Assembly (NCBI RefSeq): GCF_000003815.2
Contig: NC_049981.1
Span: 1,766,830 to 1,830,829 of the forward strand
DNA length: 64,000 nucleotides
Direction of reading: 5' to 3'
Source: Branchiostoma floridae
Taxonomy: Eukaryota; Chordata; Leptocardii; Amphioxiformes; Branchiostomatidae
Part shown: piece after piece, positions 1 to 12,600 of the stretch
Position numbering within the stretch: the first letter of the stretch is position 1
How the letters are laid out: the number at the start of each line of letters is the position of its first letter
The notes under the pieces: model-generated
The model's input: only the letters and a program-made list of their open reading frames with translations
Told to the model about the DNA's origin: nothing
Database searches by the model: none
Position numbers and translations under genes: made by a program

Positions 1-563
1 AGATTGCTCCACTGGCATTGTGTTAGGAGGGTGAGAAATCTTGTGAGGTAATCTTTTAAGAAAAAAAATAAAAATTTTAATATGTGCCAAACAGAGAAGC
101 ATATTTGTAGATTAACAATTTTAAAGTAAAAGAAAGAAGTTAATAGTTTTCATACATAAAAGATGACAGATGTTCCATTATGGACCATTTCATGAAGATT
201 AATCGATATCCACTACAAGGGTATATAACCAATAGCCCATGACATGTACCACCCTGCTGTGAATGCTCATTTTTTATTACTTCTCTCTAAGTAAGTAGTA
301 CCATCATCATTCTCCTCCCATTTTCATCAGCTGATTTCTCCAGGGGAAAAAAGTAGGAATAGTTGTCTTATACTTATAGGCCAAAAAGCAGTTACTCAAA
401 GTCAAGCAACGGGATATGATTTCGGAAACGGTCAGATATTTCATACAGCCATCTGGTGTCTATCGTCTATGAGAGAGATCTGTTAAAAAGGGTTTTTATA
501 TCCTAGTGGATTGATATGCAATTGGAGATCTAGTTAAAGAACAGTTGTAGTTGCCAAGGTTAC
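1..563 (-). other. Talin intron beyond the last visible exon
   Basis: No exon found. Bases 379-422 resemble one arm of the foldback family seen at 13435-13522 (CAGTTACTCAA ... GGATATGAT). Confidence 0.6.
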
Positions 564-665
564 CTTTCTGAGGATGATGTCAATGTACCCAGCGATGAGC
601 TGAGAGATGGTTTCTCCCTCTGTGGTCTGGACTGAGTAGTACGACTCTGAGTAGTCACCAAAGTC
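564..665 (-). CDS. TLN: Talin coding exon (end of F3), last one in the window
   Basis: This exon is bounded by acceptor tctgcag and donor gtaacc. It encodes DFGDYSESYYSVQTTEGE then TISQLIAGYIDIILRK, the C-terminal helix of the PTB-like F3. The next expected residues (the KDHFGIEGDE-type segment) are not found in bases 1-563, so the gene continues to the left. Confidence 0.96.
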
Positions 666-3600
666 CTGCAGACAAGAACACACACATAACACTTAATATC
701 TTTAAGTACACTAAACACAATGTTCAGTTTTTTTATCCCCTATTCTGTCAAGAGGAACCTGTTATGGTTATAATTTTTATTCAGAAATTTCTTACTTATG
801 GTTGAAAAATATACACATGCAATGTACACTGTTTGATTCAAATTGTTACAAACAGATTCTGCTAACCCATACATATGGTGGCATGTCTGGATTTAGCATA
901 GGAAGTCTTACAACTCTCTTACAAGATGTTTCATGATCAATATAGGATATAGGCTGCGATGCTTTACAAAAAAAATTCTCATTCTCATTCATAATTGCAT
1001 CATATGCAGTCAATCACAAATTTTGAATGAATTATGTTTCTTGCTCTTTATTATCCTTTCTAATAAAAAAAATTATTATTATTCTTCTGAAAGCTACAAC
1101 ATAATCCAGTCCTGTATGCTTAAGTAAAACCTTGGACGTTTTTTGAGTTTTGTTTTGTGATGACTAATGGTGAAAAATAGCAACTTCTCCATCAGACAAG
1201 ACAGTGCACCTACCAGTGTGAAGCTCTTGGGGGAGGCAGCCCACCTTCTGACGGTGGTGAGGGGCCACACCTTCAGGATCTCCTTCGTCTTCTCATCCAC
1301 CCTCATCACTGAGTCCTTCGTGATGCCCAGCAGCCGCGGTACCAACTTGTTCTTTCCTTTCATCTTTTCCTACAGTGGGGAGGGGAGCAAAATAGGATGA
1401 TTACAGATCAGGTCTATTGAAAGAAACAACCTGCTATAGGGGGAGGGGGCAACAAGTGTTGTGTTATCTGTGTTCTCCACTCTGATTGGTCAACTGTTGG
1501 TCTGATGAAACTGACATCATAGTCAAATCTCTCCAGGTGGTCTAGCTTCTGACTGGTCTCTGCATCCTGAATTTATCCTCATCTGATCTAAGTGGTAAAT
1601 TTTAGGTCTTTGAATACTCTGCTCAAAGCTTAGATAAATGTGTGTTCCAATTGGTCAAGAACAGATATTTTTTACAGTATAAAGGCAGGTAGTCACTCGT
1701 AACAAAAGTATTCTAACATTAAAAACACCTGATTCAAAATTGAAGCCTATTTGGCAGAACAGAGAAATAACCTAAACTGATCTTCCAAAATTTCAAGTTT
1801 ATTTGGGGGGGGGGGGAATAAGATTCTGGGCTAGCCATCAGGATCTACGAATAAAAAGAATCCAAGTAAAGGTATCTAAGACTTGCGTCTTACCTTGACA
1901 AGGAAGAAGGTGACTCCGTATGTCTTGAGAGATCGGCACTGCTGGGTGTACCTGACCTTGGCGTCCAGCTCTGACAGTCCAGCCAGCTTTCTGTGCTCCA
2001 ACCAGATCTTTTTCTCTATACCCTTGTTCTTAACGTACTCCTTGGGTAGGAACTCTTTAAGGCTGGGGACAAGACACAAGATATTACATAAGATCCATCC
2101 TTGTTACAAATAAGATTCTTAACATACATGTATTCCTTAGCAAAGGTGAGGCAACAAGATGTACACATTAAGATTCAGATGTACCCAAAGGCTATGTTTG
2201 TTCAAGAAATGCTCTATGTGCAGAAAGTTCTTTGCACTGGCAAGTATTTCCTTTAAAGGGGAAGCCAAATATACTAAAACTTCTTCCTGGATAACTAGTT
2301 AAGTTTCATGTATCTGAAAAGGCATAACAGTTACTGTTTCTCTACACATTATCTAGCAACATCTTCACTTCCATCATATTCTTTGAAGTCAGGGATCTTT
2401 AAACTACAAAGACAAGATTATCAGTGATTATCTGTGGCCATTATCTGTGACCACGTTCATGATGACAAGGTTGTATTCTGTGTACTCACTCCAGGAATCC
2501 TGATTTGTGCTTTGTCTCGATGTGATCTCCAAACTGGATCTGTGTCTGGTACGCTGCGAACATCATCGCCTCGTCAACCGTTACCGGGTGGGTCCCGTTC
2601 AGGATACCATCTCGCGCCTGTACAAACACAACAGTAACAGTACATGTTAGAACATGGCATAAGACGGTATGAAGGACTCAGTAAGCTCATCCCTTAAACT
2701 TTTGTCATCAAACATCTCATTCAGGATGAGCAACAAGCACAAAGGATGAAAAACAATGTCGACATATGATGCAGTTTGATACTTTCGTTCTACACAAGAA
2801 AAAGTAGCTAATACTTTATCATGGAAGGTACCAACACAGATGAGCTTACATGTTGTCATATTTTTTAACATTTCTACCAAACCAAACAAATGTGTTGGCA
2901 TAATAATGAGAGTAAATAATTTGTTCTTGTGAGGCACCCAATGCAATATTAGGTTATTGAAGGCACCCAATGCAATATTAGGTTATTGAAAGTTAACTCA
3001 TTTTTTCAAATTCAATTTTCAAGTCAATTTTACACACAGTAAGTTTAAATAACACTGTACCTCATTGTATAGCGAACTTCATTCAGCAAATTGTACGTGT
3101 TGTGTTGTGAAAATCTGATCACTGCTCGCACTGCTGCGGCAGCCATTATTTCAAATTCTTATAACCCACGCAAAAATGACCAATGAGTCCCGAACTCTTT
3201 CGGAAACCAGAAAATGTTGATGGGGAACAGTTACCAGCTCCATCCTGTGCTGATTTATTGTGTGGCACAATAAATAAACACCATTTGTGGCATGTTTGTG
3301 CGTTCTTTTTAAACTTTCAAAGTATGAAATAATGATACAAATGTGCTAGTATGGTGAAGTAAATGTCAGTATCGTACCAGTTGTCTTATCCAGAATATTT
3401 CCAGTTTTAATGCTCTAATATTGCATCGGGGTGCCTTTAACAAAAGGGGAAATAAGAGAAATCAGATCACCACTTTGATTGTATTCAACCCATAAGTTTA
3501 ATGTGTACCACAAGGCAGGTTTACATAGTTTTTAAACATAGCACGAACTTGGATAATAAAGAATGTGCACAATGGCACTGTTTGATGTATTTGTAGGTTC

Positions 3601-6600
3601 AATAAGCTTGCTGCCAGAAAATGCCGTTGTAACTATTGTGTCAAACCACAGGAGGTTGAACAGCAAACACTACAGGTGAAAACTGTGAATGTTGCAATGT
3701 ACTTTGGACATAATCTCTGGACCATCAAATAAGCACATGACCAATGCTGGCTATTTTTGTCCCTTAGGTCATAGTCACTTACATTTACATATCACAAATG
3801 GGGGTACTTCCACATGCAACTTAACCTTAATTATGTTCTTATCAATGGTTTTATTGTTATTTTCTAGCTTTTTATTTCATTGTTAGATCGTAACTTTATA
3901 ATACATTTAGATGCATTATTATTACACATAACACTTTTAAAACAGTGAGTTTGACACTGAGAAAACATTTTGTCTGCCCCTACATGTACAAGTGGCACAA
4001 GCCAGTACAAATATCTTGACACTCAATGTTCACAACCCACACGTAGGCCAGTCAGAAGGGAAAATCATGGCGACTACACCGTTACGTGTAGGTTCGGAGG
4101 AACAAGAACCGTCTTGCTGTATCTGTCTGGGCCTGGGTACAAGCTCTAGGGTACACCCAAGCTGGGAGGGCCCTAGTCAGGACTGCCTACAGAGCCATGA
4201 GGGGGGCACAGGGATGGTGAAAGGCAGGGGAACAGCACCAACTCCTGTGCAAACCCAGCCGACAGCCTTCCAGCACACAGACACCCCAGTACCAGTATTG
4301 GGGCATGCGATGGTCCCGTCTCTCCCAGCAGCAGCTGAATCTAGGGATGATGCAGCAGAGGGCACAGGTCATCACCATGACAGCCAGGATCACGAAGCCT
4401 TCAGGCTTACAGAAATCTCACAGACAGAGCAAGGAAATGTGACATCTGCACCAATCTTAACAACAGACAGGAAAAGTGACCAGGCAAGTGGTCAAGAAAG
4501 TGACCAGCTACAGGCAAGTGGTCAGGAAAGTGGCCAGGAAAGTCACCAGGCAAGTGGCCAGGAAAGTGGCCAGGAAAGTGGCCAAGAAAGTGACCAGAAA
4601 AGTGGCAAGGACAGTGGCCAGGATAATGACCAGAGACATGGTCAGGAACATGACCAGGAAAGTGACCAGAAAAGTGGCAAGGACAGTGGCCAGGAAACTG
4701 ACCAGAGAAGTGGTCAGGAATGTGATCAGAAAATTGACCAGAAAAGTGACCAGAGAAGTGGTCAGGAAAAGAACCAGGAAAGTGATCAGGAAAGTGACCA
4801 AGAAAGTGAGTATGACTTTGTGTCCCAGCATGGTGTGGCTGTGTCAGAGGAAGGAGAAGTTTTTTTGGTGGAAAGTTATGAGCCAAGAGTCCAAGTCTTC
4901 AACCTTGAGGCAGAATTTGTTCGACAGTTTGAAACAATTCTTCAAGGTGGAGAGAAGATGAAGCCAGATGCCGTGGCACTGGGAGAGGAAGGGACCCTGT
5001 GGGTGGTGGGGAAAATAGAACTCATGGACAAGATGATTGACATGAAGCTCTCAAACTCAAAGCACTTTGCTGTACAGTATGACAAGCAGGGTAAAATGCT
5101 GACTCAGAGGAAGTTTGACCTACAGGAGACAGAGTGGGACAGAGGAGTTGCCATGGACACCGGGAGGAACCATATCCTCATCACACAAACCACAGGAGAC
5201 AGGGACAACAGACAAGGTGAAGTTTTGGTGTTCAGAACAGATGGGACATTTGTGAGAACTTTAGGTCAGCAGCAGGGGATGAAGTACCCTAAGGGCATTT
5301 CTGTGGATGGGGAAGGGAATATTTTTGTATCAGACTGTGATAATCACTGTGTCTTTGTGTATAATGGAAACGGACAGTTTCTATTCCACTTTGGAGGTTG
5401 GGGAAGTGGTGTGGGTCAACTGCTGGGGCCTCATGGCATCTGTACAAACAGGGCAGGTAACATTATTGTGGCAGACTGGGAGAACAGTTGCGTGGTGATG
5501 TTTGACAAGACAGGAAAATTCCTCAAATACATCACTATAGAGATAGAACACCCAGAAGCTGTAGCCATGGCAACACATGGACAACTGGTGGTAAGCTGTA
5601 AGTTCTATGATACATACAGTCACAGGGAACGTTGGGCATTCTGTGTTCTTACCCAAGAGCTGGGACAGTTGACAGCCCATTCCCTCCCTCCTGACAGAGT
5701 GACAGATTTCATAGTTCATCAGGAAATTAAAGCTCTGCCTGGAAGGATCGAATTTGGAGGGACAGGGGAACGGCCTGGAAAATTCTTCGCCTACATGTAT
5801 CAACTTAGTATGGCTGTGTCAGAGGCCGGGGAGATCTATGTGGCAGACTCTAACCCGGATAACTCGAGGATCCAAGTCTTCACTCTGGAAGGAACATTTG
5901 TGAGACAGTTCCCAACAGATGTACCAAGCAATTTACAATCTGAATGTGAAACAGTCATGCCAGGTGGAGAGAAGATGTTTCCACAAGACTTGGCCCTGGA
6001 TGGGGAGGGGAACCTGTGGGTGGTAGGGGACACAGATGCTGCTGCCTTTGCTGTGCAGTATGACAAAGAGGGTAGGGTGCTGAGGAAGTTTGACCTACAG
6101 AAAGGATGGCACAGAAGAGTTGCTGTGGACACCAAGGAGAACCACATCATCATCACACAGAGCAAAGGAGACAGCAGGGATGGTGAGGATACTGACAATG
6201 AGGATGGTGAGGATGCTGACAATAAGGAAAGTAAGGATGCTGACAATGAGGATGGTGAGGATTCTGACAATGAGGATGGTGAGGATGCTGACAATGAGGA
6301 TGGTGAGGATGCTGACGATGAGGATGGTGAGGATGCTGATGAGGATGGTGAGGATGCTGACAATGATGAAGAAAATCGACAAAACAAAGTGCAAGTGTTC
6401 AGTCCAGATGGAACACTTTTGAGAACTGTAGATCTAAAGTACACAGGGAAAATTACTGTGGATGGGGAAGGGAACATTTTTGTGCGACACTCTGATTCTA
6501 ATTACTGCATCTATGTGCACAATAAAGATGGAGACTTTCTGTTTAAGTTTGAATGTCTGGACAATCCAATAGCAATGTGTATACACAGCTCAGGTAACAT

Positions 6601-9600
6601 CATTGTGATAAATGGAGAGAACTGTTTGGAAATGTGGGACAAAACAGGCAGATACCTCCATCACATATTCACTAGAGAGTTGTGGTACCCAAATGCTGTT
6701 GCCATGGCACCACAGGGACAGCTGGTGGTGGCTGATATGGATGACACAGTTACTGTATTTGACAAGGAGATGGTCCATTCTGACCGGGTGACATTTCGTT
6801 GTCATACTATTGGGGAACTGGACTTCTGGCCTTCTGGCATGGCGGTGTCAGAGGATGGGAGGATTGCTGTAGCAGAATTTTTGCGGAAGGAAATCCATCT
6901 GTTCACTATGCAGGGAACACATATCAAACAGTTCCCAGCACTCCAACCAGCAAATGGGGAAAGTATACCAAGCGATGTGGCCATGGACGGGGAGGGGAAC
7001 CTGTGGATGGTGGTGTCGAACCCAGAGGAGGGGGAAGGAGCGTCTGCTGACTTTGCTGTGCAATATGACAAACAGGGTAAGGTACTGAAGAAGTTTGACC
7101 TACAGGAGACAGGGTTTCATGGAGGAGTTGCCGTGGACACCAGGAGGAACCACATCCTCATCACACAATATACAAAGAAAAAGGTTTTGGTCTACAGACC
7201 AGATGGGACATTGGTGAGAACTGTGGGTCAGCATCAGGGGATGAAGGGTCCACAGTGCATCACTGTGGATGGGGAAGGGAACATTATTGTGTTAGATGAT
7301 AGCAATTATTGTGTCTATGTTTATAAGGAGGATGGACAGTTTCTGTTCAAGTTTGGAGGTCAGGGAAGCGGTGAAGGTCAGCTGAACGATCCCCGTGGCA
7401 TCTGTACAGACAGGGCAGGTAACATCATTGTGGCAGACTATGGAAATGACCGTGTGGAGATGTTTGACAAGAGTGGCAGGTTCATCAAGCATATACCTGC
7501 GGACATCAAGCTACCAATCGCTGTTGCCATGTTACCAAAGCAGCAGCTGGCGGTCCTACATTTATTTCAACAAATTCACTTTGAAATCATTGTATTTCAC
7601 AACCCATCGCCCAAAACATAACACATCTGTCCTATCAGCATCAATGCCAGCAGCACCAGTCTCATACACCACAGGTCATCAGAAACTCTGTGAGGCTGAG
7701 CATATAAAAGTAACATTTGGAGGAAAGGAACAAGAAACTGGGCAATACAAAGACCCTAACAGCATTGAGGAGCTTAAGAAACTGAAAGAGCACTTTAATT
7801 TTACTGCCACCAACTTCAGAACATGCCATTGGATTATCTATCTGAACTGTGTCAACAAACATCTTACACTTAATTGGAGGTATGCATTGTTTCAGTGTAT
7901 CAGACTGTTACATTATGCATGGCTTCAGATTTACCTGTCAAGTCAAGAGTTACATTGTACACTGAAAGCCAACAATCACATTACTAGTTTTCTAAGTCAC
8001 GTAGGCAGCTGTCAAGGGTTAATCAATCAGAACTGATAAAAACCTCAGTGCATTGTTTTTGTATATAACTTATAAGTCAGCTGCTATGGTATGATCCATT
8101 GTCTGAACTGTGACAAACATTTACACAAATGTTGTGGAGTGTGTTTTGTTTGAAGATGACTTAACTACAATTGCCATGGTTACAGATATTTGTAAAACTT
8201 CTTAAGATTTTTGTATAGATTTCTTCACTGAAAACTCAAAGATAATATTTTCTCTCTAAAAAAATTCCAGTGCATACTGTATAATTACCCAGAGTAAATG
8301 ACCAGTTTGTAATGTTGTGTCAAATGAACATAACTTTTTTGTTTAATTTTAAAATGCAATGCAAACCCATAACCAGTTATCTTGTATCTACATGTAACGT
8401 TACCATTGTACATACATTTGTATATCAGCTGAACCAGTCTATAGTGTAAAAAAAACTTACAGAAATGGTGTGACATGTGTTTTGCAAATAAATGTTGATG
8501 TTTCCATGGCCAGGCCAAAGTACAATGTAAATAAAGCTGCTTGATTGTGAACACTCCTGCTTGTTTTCTTAATTCTTTGACTTTTTTTGTTCCAAATTAT
8601 ACATAATATTGCTTTCATTTAGTTCAGGGGATAGAAAGACATTCTGAATAATGTTGACTGACAGATACATTTTAAAAACCTTAAACTATACTGTCCACAT
8701 GATTCAGGTCTAGTTTTTCCACCCACATCTGCCAGACACAATTCCTTCTGTGTCCTTTCCTCCAAAATGTATGGTAAAAAACAAAAAGAAGCTATCAAGC
8801 AAGTTAACTAAGCAAGTTCAGTAAATAATTGTAGGACCAAAATGGTAGCTACGTACTATACAATTAAATCCTTTCATATATCCTACAATATGCACTTGAA
8901 CTGCACTGGTTATAACAGGAACAGGTGTTGGAAATAAATTAGATCTGCAATTAACACTGGGATTGTTTATTTGAACCTGTTACCCCCTCCTTGCTGCTCA
9001 GGGTGGAACAGTCTAGGTAGCCTGACCTTTGCCCCCAGGTGGGGCTGCCACGTAATGATCAGAAAAACAAACAAAATGGCGGCGGCAAAACCTCAGAGCC
9101 TGGGGCAGCAAATCTTATACGAAGAACTGTCCTGCAGCATCTGCCTGGAGCTGTTCACTAGGCCCAAGCTACTGCCATGTGGACACACCTTTTGTCAGGA
9201 CTGTCTTCAGGTGTATTTTTGTGAATCACAAGACCATTTGAAGTGCCCAAACTGTCAACTTCAGGTGAGTCTACCACCTGAAGGGGTTACAGGTCTACCT
9301 GAGAACCACTCTGCTGCAAAATTCTGTGAAAAACTATCGAAAACTGATGCAAATGCAGACAAACAAGCCAAGCCTAGAAACAAGTGCAGTCAGCACCCCT
9401 CAGAAGACTACCAGCTGTACTGTACACAGTGTGACGTCCCCGTCTGTTATGTTTGCTTGGAGGAAACTCACGACGGCCACAGCATGACCTCACTAAAGAA
9501 AGCCACCAAGGAGCGCAAACCTGTCGTTCAGACGCTTCTTAAAGAAGGGAAGGAGATTCTAGGAACCTACCATGACGCTCTCAAAGACATGAGAGAGAAA

Positions 9601-12600
9601 GAAAAACGTTTGATCGAGCAGAAGAAACAAACGGAAAGAGATATCATCGAGGCTTATGAGAGGACGCTGAAGGAGTTTGAGCGGACAGCGAACCGCCTGC
9701 GCTTGCGGGTTCAGGAGAAACACAACGAAAACACGGAAGCAAGGCAGCGACAGATGGAGAGTGTACAGCGGGAAGTGGACGAACTGGCGGCCGCTTGCGA
9801 CCAGGCCGAGCAGGAAATGGCGCAAGGAGGCGTGACTTTTCTCGAGCGCGAAGATCGTTTGACTGAAGTCATTGAAAAACACAGAGGGGCACCCCTACCA
9901 CCTCCGCTTCGCACCCAAGTCATCGCTTTTCATCCCAAAAACTTCGAAAACATGCCTGAACCATTAGGTGACATAGTCATCGGTGCTTCTGCAGCTGTGT
10001 CAAAAGGCAAAGGTGATCACCAAGGCAATCAAGGGCAAGGTCAAGGAGAAGAGAGGTTGACCTTTGGAGGTCAAGGGTCAGACGAGAGACACTAATGTAC
10101 ATACATGTACATGGCCTCCCAAAATGTAACAAACCTTCCTACTTAGGCACATACATGTAGGAAGTGATCCCAAACTCAAACATTTGTCGAGGGCTCAAAA
10201 ACAGTAGCCAAAAAGAGCAATATTAAATCTCTTGAAGATGTCACGGACGTTGACATCCCTTAGATGGCATTGCACCTTATAGAAGTAGCAAAACTGATAC
10301 AACGTATTCCCAAGATACTGGCAAATACAGTATCTAAAACCTCTAAAATACCCTCAAAAGTCACTCATGGGGTTGATGACTGTTATAACATAATAGAGGA
10401 TGAATTCAATGGTTGGCGCATGTTTTAACAATTCACACTGCAGCAGTGACACCTAGCTGCAGTGTTGAGTACTGCAGCAGCAACACCTTGCTACAGTGCA
10501 GAGTACATCCAGACACAATCCAAGAAGGATTGATGGTTTATAAAAAATACAGAAAAGTTCCTTACCTGTACATAGAGCAGGTTGAGCTGTACGGGGTCCC
10601 TGGAGTCCACGTTCTGGTCCGAGTAGAAGAACTTTCTCCTCAGCAGGAGAGTTTCTGTGTCGTCTATGCCCTGTTCTCTCAGGGTCCGCCCGTGGTCAAG
10701 CCAGTTCACTGGGGAAGGTACAGAAAAAATGTGATTTCAAGGAAAACTTGTGAAGCACAAGTCTAAGAGATCATGAACAACAGAAGAGTGTCTGTGTCAT
10801 GTTCTCTGAGTGTTGAGCCAGATCATTGTTGAAGGGGAAAGAAAAAAATGAGCTCTTGCACACACAAAAAGAGCAGTTATGAGAATTCATTTGTAACTTA
10901 TTCAGCCACAGTTTGATGCAAGCCAATGAAAATGCACCATCCTTTGTGGCAGGATAATCATTTACAAATCATTTACCAAAAAAACACACCAAAAAAAGTT
11001 CCAAAAATTTGTGACAATGTTTCAGCAGAAAAATGGATTGGAGTTCACCAACTATAGGCATTGTTACATGAAGTAGAAAGGTTACACGACATTGCTGGAT
11101 GATGACTACAAATGTGAACTTACGCTCGTCGTCTGTGTGAAGTTTCTTCTTCAGTGCTTCCATCTTCTTCTCATCTCTCATCAGTGTTCGGTCCTGTGCA
11201 GTGCAGTACAAAAACATGGGGATGTCAGTATCTATCAATCTATCAATCAGTCTCAAATATCCAATCAATCAATTACTACACAGACAATATCAAAGTAAGA
11301 GATCAACTGTGTTGCACAGTACACAAGATATATGTACTTCGTCAATAAAAAATTGACATTTAACAAATTTGATCCTTATCTGTTTTGCCTTTTTTCTGTG
11401 CCAGAGAATACATGATTTAGGTATTGCAAAAAGGAGAGAACAGATTTTCTAACCAAATGTTGCCACATTCAGAAGCATTTTAGGAAGAAATAAAATAGTA
11501 TGTACTGTATGTTGATGTGTTTATAAAGAAGGGTAAGGAATGACAGCTAGTATGAGGTAGCAATGTTGTACTTTAAATTTGATATACCATCATTTCCTTC
11601 ATCAAAGTTGACCAACCTTAAAGTGAAATTCTTCCAAAGGTTGGTCTTTTCTCTCTGACATCGACCTTATCCTATTTTTACTACTACATTATTACAACAG
11701 CACGAAGTTCAAGGCAAACAAGATCAAGGGTTAGTTCCAAGTGAAATCAGACCACACACAGATACAAGTGAGTCGGAAATTAACCAAGACTCCCTGCTGT
11801 TGTTACATGTACACCATGCTTCAAGGACAGTAAGGTTGCAGGCTTGCAGTGTATTTTTTTATCTAGTCACAGAAATAAACAAGACAGAGGAAATTTTGTT
11901 GTAAATACCCTTAAACATTTGTCACGTTAGCATGTATAAACAAGTCATTAGGCAGTGACATAAGTCAGGCACAGAAAAACAGACAGTCTCAGACACCCGG
12001 CTAAACAGTTCACACACAGGCACTGNNNNNNNNNNNNNNNNNNNNNNNNNNNNNNNNNNNNNNNNNNNNNNNNNNNNNNNNNNNNNNNNNNNNNNNNNNN
12101 NNNNNNNNNNNNNNNNNNNNNNNNNACCAAACTGAGCCGTGTCATCGTTCTCGTCATCGTACCGTAGTAATTCTTATTCAGCGGGCGGAGGAGACGGACG
12201 GAGCGAGAGAAGAAAGATGGTGAGATGGAAGGAATGAGAAAAAGAGGAGAGAAGAGATGACAGAGCGAGTGAACATGGTAAAAACAAAATAAAACTTTGG
12301 ACCATTCCATTAAAACTTTGGGGAGGGATGCAAATAAAGAAGCTGTTGAAGGTACTTTATTTTTCCATACATTTTCTCGGTTTTAAGAAGATAATTTTTC
12401 AAGGTCACTCACTTTTCGCTGTTAGATATCTCTTTTTTTTTTAAAGCACACACTCCCTTCTAATGCATTCTAATGGAATAGCCCTGTAGCAGCAATTTTG
12501 ATCAGTTCAAAGCATAAGATAGAAGAGAAAAAAACAAAAAACTTTCTCAGGAAGAACACCCAGATGTCAAATAAAGTGGTAAAATATTATTCCAGTAAGA

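Noticed and set aside
3992-4066. GTG start for the triple-NHL gene
   Set aside because: GTG initiation is not expected in an animal; the ATG at 4067 has a strong context and fits the TRIM-like start. The same reasoning sets 52040 for the TRIM-NHL gene and 9076 for the NHL-less TRIM.
4407-4961. Long frames over the SGQE array on the other frames and strand (His/Phe/Pro-rich, Leu/Thr-rich, Lys/Val-rich)
   Set aside because: They are translations of a 12-bp tandem repeat in wrong frames. The sense frame continues into NHL domains.
5836-6477. Ser/Pro/Leu-rich antisense frame of 213 residues
   Set aside because: It is the shadow of the 24-bp acidic repeat.
12126-12310. Possible extra talin exon right of the N gap (NKNYYGTMTRTMTRLS)
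   Set aside because: No acceptor/donor pair with matching phase found, and the flanking exons already join in frame.
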